Assembly (NCBI RefSeq): GCF_000685155.1
Contig: NZ_JMIY01000007.1
Coordinates: 276,170-340,169, forward strand
DNA length: 64,000 bases
Source of the DNA: Candidatus Methanoperedens nitratireducens
Lineage (GTDB): Archaea; Halobacteriota; Methanosarcinia; Methanosarcinales; Methanoperedenaceae
Direction of reading: 5' to 3'
Below are positions 25,791 to 32,730 of this stretch, piece after piece; the first letter of the stretch is position 1, and each line of letters opens with the position of its first letter. Both the position numbers and the translations under genes were made by a program. Below the pieces are notes generated by a model. The model saw only the letters and a list, made by a program, of their open reading frames with translations, searched no databases and was not told where the DNA came from.

Positions 25791-26351
25791 TCATTCTTTT
25801 ATAGCGGATATCTCTACTGTTAGATTAGCAATCCGTTCCTGTGAATCAACATCATGCTTTGTCATGATGTTTGTAAGCCGATTCAAATTTTCATTTGTTT
25901 CATTTTTGAAATCATTCAGAATGGAGGTATTCTCTTTCAGAATGGAGGTATTTTCTTTCAGAATGGATGTATTATTATCCAGCTTTTCAGATATTTGTAA
26001 AAGAATAGGTATTCCTTTACCCCATTGCTCCATCTGAAACGATTGCATAACACGCTCTATAGGGGGAACAGTGTTCCTGTAATCCTCAAAGGAGATATTT
26101 TCCATGATCGCTTCTTTTGGCCTGAAGTCTGTGACGTAATTTTTAAACTCCTCGATTGCTTCATCATTTGCTTCAATGATTGCTATAACTGTCTGAGTGC
26201 CATCAAAATATGTATTGAAAGCATTAAAACTATCCACGCCAAGCGATAGGGCTTTGTTGACCAGGAAAACACGATATCCTACATCATGCACCTTACTGCC
26301 CGTGATCTTAACTTTAAGTTTTTGCATTTCTCTTACTTGCATAGCTTTCAT
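25791..26351 (-). CDS. Acylphosphatase-like domain with C-terminal coiled coil
   Basis: Residues about 10-90 match an acylphosphatase fold: KVKITGSKVHDVGYRVFLVNKALSLGV carries the conserved Arg of the GxR phosphate loop, and AFNTYFDGTQTVIAIIEA the following strands. Residues about 105-186 are Gln, Glu, Asn and Leu-rich and predicted coiled coil, including a sevenfold-spaced repeat (KENTSIL) three times. The catalytic Asn of true acylphosphatases is not clearly placed, so this may be a regulatory or binding version. It is the only minus-strand gene inside the cytochrome region. Confidence 0.65.
   Translation of the reverse strand: MKAMQVREMQKLKVKITGSKVHDVGYRVFLVNKALSLGVDSFNAFNTYFDGTQTVIAIIEANDEAIEEFKNYVTDFRPKEAIMENISFEDYRNTVPPIERVMQSFQMEQWGKGIPILLQISEKLDNNTSILKENTSILKENTSILNDFKNETNENLNRLTNIMTKHDVDSQERIANLTVEISAIKE
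25917..25979 (-). repeat. Three 21-base repeats in the coiled-coil part of the acylphosphatase-like gene
   Basis: Three nearly identical 21-base units (cagaatggaggtatt core) encode the repeated heptad SILKENT. In-frame heptad duplication lengthens the coiled coil without changing its register. Confidence 0.7.
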
Positions 26352-26382
26352 TCCTATTTGGTTCTTGATTCAATAAAATATT

Positions 26383-26414
26383 AACCGCAGATGTGCTAGT
26401 GTATATCTGCGGTT
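26383..26414. repeat. Inverted repeat AACCGCAGAT/ATCTGCGGTT, left copy
   Basis: Perfect ten-base arms at 26383-26392 and 26405-26414 with a 12-base loop. The same arms in opposite order occur at 27072-27105, on the other side of the DUF4258/DUF2283 pair. Confidence 0.75.
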
Positions 26415-26501
26415 TTATTGCTGAGGTATTTAAATATTTGAAGTATCATAAGGTTTACATAGTTATATATACTATTTGTCCGTTGATGAACAAAACCCCC
26501 T

Positions 26502-26732
26502 ATGAATATCACTTATACAAACCATGCAGAAGAGAAATTATCCGAAAGAGACATTTCAAAATAAATAATTGAAGACTCTATTAAAAATCCCGATGATGTC
26601 TTGGACGGCAATTTTGGAAGAAAAATCGTGCATAAACTTATAAAAGACAAACTGCTAAGGATTGTATATGAAAAAGAAAGTGATGCATATATTGTGATAT
26701 CTGCATATTATACCCACCCAGAGAGATATTGA
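26502..26732 (+). pseudogene. DUF4258-like toxin gene broken by a nonsense codon
   Basis: Read in one frame, 76 residues plus the stop match a DUF4258 (RelE-superfamily-like) protein: HAEEKLSERDIS, then IIEDSIKNPDDVLDG, KLLRIVYEKES and DAYIVISAYYTHPERY. The frame is interrupted only at codon 21 (taa at 26562-26564), where family members usually have a Glu, so a single base change from gaa would explain it. The remainder is intact, so the mutation is recent or the stop is an assembly error. The gene ends 9 bases before a DUF2283 gene, the usual partner. Confidence 0.75.
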
Positions 26733-26741
26733 GATGAGAAA

Positions 26742-26951
26742 ATGAAAATAACATACGACCCTGAATCTGATGCAATGAACATACAATTCCAGAAAGGAAA
26801 GTATGAGATAAGCAAAGAAATAGCGGAAGGCATAATAATAGATTATACCAAAGACGGCAAAGTTCTTTCCATAGAGATTCTGGATGCATCAAAAAGGATG
26901 CCCATTGCGAGCATCAAAGATGTTACGGTAGGTCTGCCTATAGAAGCTTAA
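26742..26951 (+). CDS. DUF2283 family protein, antitoxin-like partner of DUF4258
   Basis: The 69-residue protein has the full DUF2283 pattern: MKITYDPESDAMNIQF at the start, then EGIIIDYTKDGKVLSIEILDASKR. DUF2283 genes are regularly found right after DUF4258 genes and the pair is regarded as a putative type II toxin-antitoxin module. Here the antitoxin-like gene is intact while the toxin-like gene has a stop codon. A T-run after the stop (26952-26959) may be the terminator. Confidence 0.82.
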   Translation: MKITYDPESDAMNIQFQKGKYEISKEIAEGIIIDYTKDGKVLSIEILDASKRMPIASIKDVTVGLPIEA

Positions 26952-26959
26952 TTTTTTTA

Positions 26960-27071
26960 TTTTGAATATTCATGTTAAACCCCGCTCTTGAGCGGCGCAT
27001 CCCATGGGATCTGGGGTCGCACCCCCGGCGCCATAAGGCTAATGTTGACCAAAAGTATTAATAGTACGCTT
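26960..27071. other. Hairpin-rich intergenic stretch
   Basis: CCGCTC-TT-GAGCGG at 26982-26995 is a perfect hairpin, followed by the self-complementary tcccatggga (26999-27010 region) and a GC-rich stretch with ggggtcgcacccc. This is more GC-rich than its surroundings and looks like a small repeat element rather than a gene or tRNA. Confidence 0.4.
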
Positions 27072-27135
27072 ATCTGCGGTTTATAAAATTAAAGGAACCG
27101 CAGATGAACGCAGATGAACGCAGATGAACGCAGAT
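27072..27135. repeat. Inverted repeat ATCTGCGGTT/AACCGCAGAT, right copy, with cagatgaacg tandem repeats
   Basis: Arms at 27072-27081 and 27096-27105 mirror those at 26383-26414. The right arm runs directly into three tandem copies of cagatgaacg (27101, 27111, 27121) and a partial fourth. Repeats of this cgcagatgaac type are scattered through many environmental genomes. Confidence 0.75.
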
Positions 27136-27201
27136 TTACAACGCTTTTTTACTTTTCGGATAGGCTCTTATGCGCAACCATCCTCCAACTTTTAAACCAA
27201 A

Positions 27202-27225
27202 TACGAAAAGCATATATATAAAAAA
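27202..27225 (+). promoter_or_regulatory. BRE/TATA promoter of the second five-heme cytochrome
   Basis: The element tacgaaaagcatatatataa is the same as at 24231 apart from one extra ta. The start codon at 27399 is about 170 bases beyond the expected transcription start, so the leader is longer than that of paralog 1. Confidence 0.75.
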
Positions 27226-27274
27226 TATCATCTAATCCACTATGTGTACCTTATCGGTACATTAAATTGCAGGT

Positions 27275-27359
27275 GCCCAAATTCATCTGAACAAGGGTGG
27301 GAGCCCAGGTTCTATCTGAACAGGAGTGAAGACCCAAGTTCTATCTGGACAAGGGATCG
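27275..27359 (+). repeat. Three 28-29-base tandem repeats in the mRNA leader of the second five-heme cytochrome
   Basis: Units begin at 27275, 27303 and 27332 and share the pattern gccca-agttctatctgaacaagggt. The leader of paralog 1 holds only one related copy (24295-24325 region, with ggggttctttttgaatgagggg). Both leaders end with the same ggaa-ggataggtaa and purine-rich ribosome site, so the whole promoter-leader-gene unit was duplicated and the leader of this copy then expanded. Confidence 0.65.
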
Positions 27360-27398
27360 CCTGCATGGAACGGATAGGTAAAAACAAGGAGGTAGAAT

Positions 27399-28610
27399 AT
27401 GGATAGGAAATTCAGTTTAGCCGTGATTGCACTTGTTGGGATCGGCGTGTTCGCCCTGCCGTCAACAATTGCGCTGTTCGCAGGACAGCACACCTTCTAC
27501 AACATAGATGCAACAGGCAACCAGATACCGTGCCAGAAATGCCACGGTGACGTAAAAGCAGAATTGAGCGGACAGGCTGTAAATCCTGTTACAGGAACAA
27601 AAGGACCGCATTCAAACTTCCAGTGCGAGTACTGTCACAGAGCAGAGGCAGGAGCATCAAGCGGTGATAATGCATATGGAGTTATTAGATACGGCGATGG
27701 TACCCCAGCAAATACAAGATTCCTGGCAGTTACAATGAATGACTTAGAAAATAAGAGCTGGCCAATGACCATTAATGGGAGCGATCCAACAGTATCTGGT
27801 CCGAGAGGTCAGTATAAACTCAGTCCCACAACCCCGGGAGGAGTATTAACTGCTAACAGGGAACGAGAAGTATCAACATATAATAGAACAACAGGACAAC
27901 CGCTTGATACAAATGAAACCACAAGATATACAGGATTAAGACTGGCGAATGCTGTCTGGACAGGAACAGGAGACAATCAGGTATTGAATCTGAATGGTGC
28001 AGGTTCCAAAGCAGTCAACCCCGGTACAAGATACCATGCTGCATCACTGGTCTCATGTATGGAATGCCATGGTGGAGAATATCCATTAGGACATTATACC
28101 AGGTTGTTAAATGATGAAGCAGTGGCAGAATCTGGTTCAACATGTCAGGAATGTCACTATGGACCAAGTGGACGATACTGGACTGACCTTGCAGCAGGCG
28201 GATTTGGTCTTACAGATGCACCGGGTGACACAGGAGAAGCAGAAGCCCACAATGCATTCGTGAAGCAAGATCCAGGAGGAATCCTGAGATTCCAGTACGG
28301 CGCGGCTAATGCTGCATGTGTGGCATGTCATACACACGTGGCAGTGGACATCAACTTCCAGAAGAGGTACAAGATCAAGCTGGATGCCAATGCATTTGAC
28401 GATGGCAGCTGGGGCGTCGGCGGCTACGCGGCTGAAGGCGTGGTCAATATCTCAGTGTACGGCAACAGTACCGGCAGCACATTCGCAATTAGTGACCAGG
28501 ACTATAGCTGGACTCCAACTGAGACATTGTATATCGGCGGCGATAAAGCAAAGGTCATCACTGGTCTTAGCAACGATTCGGACGACAGCGAGACAGCACT
28601 GACAACGTAA
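27399..28610 (+). CDS. Secreted five-heme c-type cytochrome, candidate extracellular filament subunit (paralog 2)
   Basis: The 403-residue precursor is a close paralog of the gene at 24359. The signal peptide and first 50 residues are nearly identical, as are CMECHGGEYPxGHY, EAEAHNAFVK and the CVACHTHVAVDI region; the loop between hemes 2 and 3 is unrelated and shorter. It has five CxxCH motifs (CQKCH, CEYCH, CMECH, CQECH, CVACH) and the same set of extra histidines. Conserved core and divergent surface loop is the pattern expected of two filament subunits with different exteriors or a sheath role (inference). A strong ribosome site (aaggaggt) lies 6-13 bases before the ATG. Transcription appears to stop at the hairpin at 28613. 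Confidence 0.85.
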   Translation: MDRKFSLAVIALVGIGVFALPSTIALFAGQHTFYNIDATGNQIPCQKCHGDVKAELSGQAVNPVTGTKGPHSNFQCEYCHRAEAGASSGDNAYGVIRYGDGTPANTRFLAVTMNDLENKSWPMTINGSDPTVSGPRGQYKLSPTTPGGVLTANREREVSTYNRTTGQPLDTNETTRYTGLRLANAVWTGTGDNQVLNLNGAGSKAVNPGTRYHAASLVSCMECHGGEYPLGHYTRLLNDEAVAESGSTCQECHYGPSGRYWTDLAAGGFGLTDAPGDTGEAEAHNAFVKQDPGGILRFQYGAANAACVACHTHVAVDINFQKRYKIKLDANAFDDGSWGVGGYAAEGVVNISVYGNSTGSTFAISDQDYSWTPTETLYIGGDKAKVITGLSNDSDDSETALTT

Positions 28611-28612
28611 CT

Positions 28613-28642
28613 GAAATGGGTTTTCCCATTTCTCTTTTTTTT
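28613..28642 (+). terminator. Intrinsic-type terminator after the second five-heme cytochrome
   Basis: GAAATGGG (28613-28620), a tttt loop and CCCATTTC (28625-28632) form a perfect eight-base-pair hairpin followed by a T-rich run. It lies 2 bases after the cytochrome stop codon. It also covers the nominal ATG at 28616 of the next frame, which is therefore unlikely to be the true start. Confidence 0.8.
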
Positions 28643-28680
28643 ATTTTAAATCGTTATAAATGTGTTAAACGAAAAAGCAA

Positions 28681-28690
28681 ACTATTTATA
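28681..28690 (+). promoter_or_regulatory. TATA box of the hexaheme cytochrome gene
   Basis: A purine-rich BRE-like stretch (gaaaaagcaa, 28671-28680) is followed by actatttata. The expected transcription start is about 25 bases downstream, essentially at the TTG codon at 28715, which supports a leaderless mRNA. Confidence 0.5.
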
Positions 28691-28714
28691 CTCTTGCATA
28701 CGACATATTTCGTA

Positions 28715-29314
28715 TTGAATCGAACAACAAAAATATTTATAAAAATAGCGGCTCTCTGGCTCTTCATTATTTCTGCTATACTGACTCCGGGGTCTGCCCA
28801 GTATATCCGGGACTGGCATAAGCCTACCCCGTGCTTTGGATGCCATGAAGAGACTCTTGGTGCACCTTATGGGAGCGAGGAGTGCGGGAACTGTCATTAT
28901 TATTTCCTCGATGTGCCCAAACTGCAGGAAGAACATAACCCGAAGATCTGCAGGTCATGCCATATAGGGAACACCATGGTTGAGGGCAGTGATAAACAGA
29001 TCTTCCACAGCGGTCACAGTGCAGTAAGCTGCACGCGCTGCCATACCGAGGATAATTTCACTGTAATAAAGATCGAGAGCAAGGGATTTGAATGTGTATC
29101 CTGTCACGGCAACCAGGTTCATTCCATACATATCAAGAACCTTGGCAGGGCATGTCCCATATGTCACGGCTCATGGGCAGAAGGCAGGAATTATAAAGCA
29201 GAGAACACTTCTCCTATACCTGGCAAAGAGCAAGGAAAATCCGTACTAGAAAATTTCACAATATTTAATTTCTTAAAAGACCTGTTCTACGCTATATTTG
29301 GAATAGGGAGGTAA
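28715..29314 (+). CDS. Secreted hexaheme c-type cytochrome
   Basis: The frame is open from an ATG at 28616, but that codon lies in the terminator of the preceding gene and adds 33 charged residues before the signal peptide. I choose TTG 28715, giving MNRTTKIFIKIAALWLF... with a normal signal peptide ending near TPGSAQ; this is a judgement. The mature protein of about 165 residues has six CxxCH motifs (CFGCH, CGNCH, CRSCH, CTRCH, CVSCH, CPICH). The dense spacing and histidines before several motifs (DWH, EEH, FHSGH, HSIH) are like small periplasmic or surface multiheme relays. The C-terminal approximately 45 residues end in a hydrophobic stretch (FNFLKDLFYAIFGIG) that may anchor it to the membrane. 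Confidence 0.82.
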   Translation: MNRTTKIFIKIAALWLFIISAILTPGSAQYIRDWHKPTPCFGCHEETLGAPYGSEECGNCHYYFLDVPKLQEEHNPKICRSCHIGNTMVEGSDKQIFHSGHSAVSCTRCHTEDNFTVIKIESKGFECVSCHGNQVHSIHIKNLGRACPICHGSWAEGRNYKAENTSPIPGKEQGKSVLENFTIFNFLKDLFYAIFGIGR

Positions 29315-29318
29315 AAAA

Positions 29319-29879
29319 ATGGATAAGGAAAAAACAATCAAATATACTAAAGTATCTACGGTAGTACTGCTGATATTCCTTGCATCCGGATACTACCTGT
29401 ATGACCATACAGTGGAGTTCAGAGTGGCAAATAATGCAGTGGAGTTTGGAGTGGCAATACCCGGCTCGGACATATTGACAAAACTACTGGAATGGGTAAC
29501 AGATTATGTAGTGAGGCTCGGAGTGGCAAAACCCACGCTTATACTTACGATCTCCACGAATTTAACAGAGGATGACACGCCCTTGGTCAACAATGTCACG
29601 TTCGAGCAGTCAGGTGTGCCGTTCTTCTATAAGAGAGTGGATAGTATTCCAAAGTTCCCTGAAATAGATGTCAATGCCCGCATCAATAAGCTGGATTCGG
29701 CCCCGGCAAGCTACTGGGCCTCCACAACCTACACAGGTGAAGGTACATATACCCTCACTCTATTCTTCAAAGATGGAAATGAACCAAAGGAGGGGGATAT
29801 CCTGATACTACCGATACGCATCACAGGCCCGACAGGCGTTATCGTCTATAAAACAACAGCTTTCTGGTTATGGGAGTGA
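29319..29879 (+). CDS. Membrane-anchored beta-rich protein of unknown function in the cytochrome operon
   Basis: The 186-residue protein has one N-terminal membrane helix (about 11-28) after a lysine-rich start, then an extracytoplasmic, beta-strand-rich domain without cysteine. An internal near-duplication (VEFRVANNA and VEFGVAIPG) is visible after the helix. It starts 4 bases after the hexaheme gene, with a ribosome site (gggaggt), so it is probably in the same operon. I do not recognise the family; a scaffold or assembly role is a guess from context only. Confidence 0.6.
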   Translation: MDKEKTIKYTKVSTVVLLIFLASGYYLYDHTVEFRVANNAVEFGVAIPGSDILTKLLEWVTDYVVRLGVAKPTLILTISTNLTEDDTPLVNNVTFEQSGVPFFYKRVDSIPKFPEIDVNARINKLDSAPASYWASTTYTGEGTYTLTLFFKDGNEPKEGDILILPIRITGPTGVIVYKTTAFWLWE

Positions 29880-29907
29880 TGGGGAGTGGGTTATGGGAGT
29901 GATGGGG
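29866..29907 (+). repeat. Short direct duplication at a gene end
   Basis: The 19-base sequence ggttatgggagtgatgggg occurs at 29866-29884 and again at 29889-29907. The first copy encodes the last residues and stop of the preceding gene; the second lies in the 3' spacer and leads into the start of the next gene. Confidence 0.8.
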
Positions 29908-29914
29908 GAATGAT

Positions 29915-30499
29915 ATGAGGGTAGTATGGGCAATGCTTGCTCTGGTCGGGGTCTCCTTATGGTACATACCCGGTACCTTTTCCCTGTTTAGCGGACAGCA
30001 CAGTTATTATAATATCGACCCTGAGGGCAATCAAATACCATGCAAGAAATGCCACGGGGATATAGCATTAGATCTGCATACAGGCTTTACACACAGCAAC
30101 TTCACATGTGCAGACTGCCACCGTATCCAGAAAAGTGTTCAGTACGCATCAGGCGATGGGGTGGGTAATACCACACCAGGTATGTTGGCCCATGCCGCAA
30201 GCACTGTCCTGTGTGCAGATTGCCATTCCGAATATCTGGGCAGTGTACCCGATACTATCCATGATGCTTTTATCAGGTACGGCATGGAACAGAATACAAA
30301 TATTAACTGTATCGCCTGCCACACTGCCACAGCAGTCTCGATAAACTGGACGCGCCCTGCTGCGATGAGCATCGATACGATATCAGACGGGAACAATATA
30401 ACAATCAGAGGGACCGGCACTGCTTACAGGATCAGGGTAGAGACCTTCGGGAACAGGTCAGGTGATGTGCTTGCGGTATCCGATGTTACGGTGATCTGA
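29915..30499 (+). CDS. Secreted tetraheme c-type cytochrome, short paralog of the five-heme family
   Basis: The 194-residue precursor has a signal peptide and then SGQHSYYNIDPEGNQIPCKKCHGD, the same mature N-terminus as the five-heme proteins. Four CxxCH motifs follow (CKKCH, CADCH, CADCH, CIACH) and the same beta-rich C-terminal domain (TIRGTGTAYRIRVETFGNRSGD). The large loop between hemes 2 and 3 is missing. Four hemes on about 170 mature residues is the layout of the archaeal tetraheme nanowire cytochromes, so this could be the minimal filament protein, a cap or an adaptor (inference). It is followed by the CARDB-like anchor gene after 1 base. Confidence 0.82.
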   Translation: MRVVWAMLALVGVSLWYIPGTFSLFSGQHSYYNIDPEGNQIPCKKCHGDIALDLHTGFTHSNFTCADCHRIQKSVQYASGDGVGNTTPGMLAHAASTVLCADCHSEYLGSVPDTIHDAFIRYGMEQNTNINCIACHTATAVSINWTRPAAMSIDTISDGNNITIRGTGTAYRIRVETFGNRSGDVLAVSDVTVI

Positions 30500-30500
30500 G

Positions 30501-31973
30501 ATGAAAAAAGCGATAATACTTATCTTTTTGATCGCTCTCATGCTGTATATACAGTATGTACAGCCTGGATTAGCACAGGATGAATCAGCAAAGGGGGAGT
30601 TCAGGTTCGATCTTGCTGCACAGGTCGCAGGGATCGATAACTACACAAAACACTGGTCTGGCATATACCCTCCGGACCCAAAAGCTGACATTATAATCTA
30701 TTCTTATGCCGGCAACCTGTCCTACAGGCGCATGTCAGCTCTGGGATTTTTCTATGTTGTCTATGACCCGTTTGATAATATTGTTGCCGTAGAGAAGATA
30801 GAATCCTTCAAACGCAGTTACGAGCCCAGCGTTGTTTATTATACCCTCCATCCCGAATCCGACTGGATGGAAGGAAATTACAAGATCAGGGTTATAGTAT
30901 ATGATAAAATAAACAGGGACGCCTGGGATAATATAACTACTGACCCGTTTGCTATTGCGCGTGAACCTGAAAAATACAAGACATTCTATGAGACAGGCTC
31001 TAATGCTGAAGAACTGGGTATTATTCAACCACTGGGTGATGCTGTTGTTCAGGCGTTCCTTTATTTCCAGATCGACAAATCAGTAACAACATATCCGCCT
31101 GACAGGTTCCTTATCCGTGATGTACGCTTTGTTGATGACAGTATGGAACGGATACTGGGTGAGAAACTCAAAGTTGAAGTAAAGGTAGATAATAATTACA
31201 AAGATGATGGCGAATTCAAACTGGTCATGATGGTGGATAACAGCATCGTGTCAACACAGGATATCGCTGTTAAGGGGTTCAATACCTCTACGGTCATCTT
31301 CGATGCCAAAGCAGGTAAAATCGGTACGTTCAAACTTCACTTTGGCGCTGATACGCCTGATGTAAAATATAAGAATGCTGAACTGATGTTCACCATCAAG
31401 AACGAGACCGAATCTACAAGGCTTGATGTACCCAGGATCGAGATCACAGGGATGAACGTTGATAAGGAGTTCGTGCCTCTGGACAGCAGCGTGATCGTTT
31501 CAGTGACAGCGGTCAATAATGGTAAGACAGGGACCAAAACAATCACAGTGTACTCTAACAGAGAGCCGATCGGATCGGCTGAGTTGAATTTTCAGTACCT
31601 TGAGGAAAAAACCGTGGATATACCTGTAACCCTGAGAAGCATGGGGATAAACAGGATCACAGTATCCGACGCACCCCAGCTCTACAGGAATGTGTTCGTA
31701 CAGGAAGCTGATGGATCATCGCTCGGAGATAGCCCTGTCATGAAGCGGCTTGAAGAAAACCCACTAAAAGTCTCAGCAGTAGTTGTGCTTCTCGTGTTCA
31801 CAGGCGTGCTCTACTATGTAAGAAAGAGGCTGCTCGGAGATGAGATGCCTCAAGTTGAAGCTCCTGCGAAAGCATCTGAGGAAAAACCGAAGAAAAACAG
31901 ACTATCCGGTATGAGGGAGTATCTGGCCGGTAAGGTACAGAATGTTAAAAAGATCACAAGAAGAAGGCCCTGA
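30501..31973 (+). CDS. Membrane-anchored extracytoplasmic beta-sandwich protein (CARDB-like)
   Basis: The 490-residue protein has a signal peptide (about 4-25, ending GLAQ) and several beta-sandwich segments, including two CARDB-like repeats (RILGEKLKVEVKVDNNYKDDG and VPLDSSVIVSVTAVNNGKTG). A transmembrane helix follows (about 430-450) with a basic cytoplasmic tail of about 40 residues (KASEEKPKKNR...RRRP). There are no hemes. Its place between the tetraheme gene and the signal peptidase suggests that it anchors or assembles the secreted cytochromes at the membrane; that is inference from position. Confidence 0.68.
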   Translation: MKKAIILIFLIALMLYIQYVQPGLAQDESAKGEFRFDLAAQVAGIDNYTKHWSGIYPPDPKADIIIYSYAGNLSYRRMSALGFFYVVYDPFDNIVAVEKIESFKRSYEPSVVYYTLHPESDWMEGNYKIRVIVYDKINRDAWDNITTDPFAIAREPEKYKTFYETGSNAEELGIIQPLGDAVVQAFLYFQIDKSVTTYPPDRFLIRDVRFVDDSMERILGEKLKVEVKVDNNYKDDGEFKLVMMVDNSIVSTQDIAVKGFNTSTVIFDAKAGKIGTFKLHFGADTPDVKYKNAELMFTIKNETESTRLDVPRIEITGMNVDKEFVPLDSSVIVSVTAVNNGKTGTKTITVYSNREPIGSAELNFQYLEEKTVDIPVTLRSMGINRITVSDAPQLYRNVFVQEADGSSLGDSPVMKRLEENPLKVSAVVVLLVFTGVLYYVRKRLLGDEMPQVEAPAKASEEKPKKNRLSGMREYLAGKVQNVKKITRRRP

Positions 31974-31978
31974 TTATA

Positions 31979-32665
31979 ATGAAAGTGATAGATTATACAA
32001 CACCAGCGCTTGTATCAGGATCTTTCGCACTGTTACTGTTAGTCTTCTACCTCTACAAATCAGAGAACAGCAAAATGATGCACTTCCTCTCAGCCAGGTT
32101 CATGAGAAACAGGTACAGCCCTGCCCAGATCCAGAAGGATACCCGCAGTCAGGATGCTGTTATGTTAACCGTACTTATGATCATGATACTTGCACTTGGT
32201 TTAAAGATGATTATGCTCCAGGCTGTCGTCTCAGATTCCATGGTACCAGAATTCAAAAAGGGGGATCTCATATTGACTCAAACCATGTCTAAAGAACCAC
32301 AGGTCGGGGATATTGTAACATTTAAAGCAAGAAATGTTATAAACCCGGTGACCCATAGGGTTATTGATATACGGGATAATATAGTGATAACCAAAGGTGA
32401 CAACAACCCTCTTGTTGACGACTATTTTACCACAAGGGACGATATTATTGGAAAGGCCGTTGTTATAAGGGACAATCCTGTTGTGATCAAGGACATTGGC
32501 TCTTATTTCATTCTCGATTTTAGCAAAGAGGGCAGGCTCTATAAGTACGGTGATAAGTTCGAATTCATTCAGCAGATGTTTTTGACCATACGGACATGGG
32601 GATATGTCCTTACAGCAATCGCTCTTATTGCTTTAATAATGTCCATGGCTGGTAATAAGATATGA
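31979..32665 (+). CDS. Archaeal type I signal peptidase
   Basis: The 228-residue protein has two N-terminal membrane helices (about 9-26 and 61-80) and then VVSDSMVPEFKKGDLIL with the nucleophile Ser 87. INPVTHRVIDI follows with His 126, the archaeal/ER-type general base in place of bacterial Lys, then TKGDNNPLVDD with a conserved Asp. A C-terminal helix (about 205-223) completes it. It removes signal peptides outside the membrane. Its position inside the cytochrome operon, 5 bases after the anchor gene, suggests that it is dedicated to the cytochromes or surface proteins rather than the housekeeping enzyme. Confidence 0.9.
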   Translation: MKVIDYTTPALVSGSFALLLLVFYLYKSENSKMMHFLSARFMRNRYSPAQIQKDTRSQDAVMLTVLMIMILALGLKMIMLQAVVSDSMVPEFKKGDLILTQTMSKEPQVGDIVTFKARNVINPVTHRVIDIRDNIVITKGDNNPLVDDYFTTRDDIIGKAVVIRDNPVVIKDIGSYFILDFSKEGRLYKYGDKFEFIQQMFLTIRTWGYVLTAIALIALIMSMAGNKI

Positions 32666-32730
32666 ACAGAAAAATTTCAGTGTCGTGAGTGGTGATTAAA
32701 AATGTGGATCGACAATAACTTCCATCGAAA

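Noticed and set aside
26960..27071. tRNA or other structured RNA gene in the GC-richer intergenic stretch
   Set aside because: The hairpins do not assemble into a cloverleaf and no T-loop or anticodon arm consensus is visible.
27275..27359. CRISPR array (28-29-base repeats)
   Set aside because: The repeats are directly adjacent without spacers, are imperfect and lie in an mRNA leader; no cas genes are present.
28616..28714. ATG 28616 as start of the hexaheme cytochrome
   Set aside because: It lies within the terminator hairpin of the preceding gene and would put 33 charged residues before the signal peptide.
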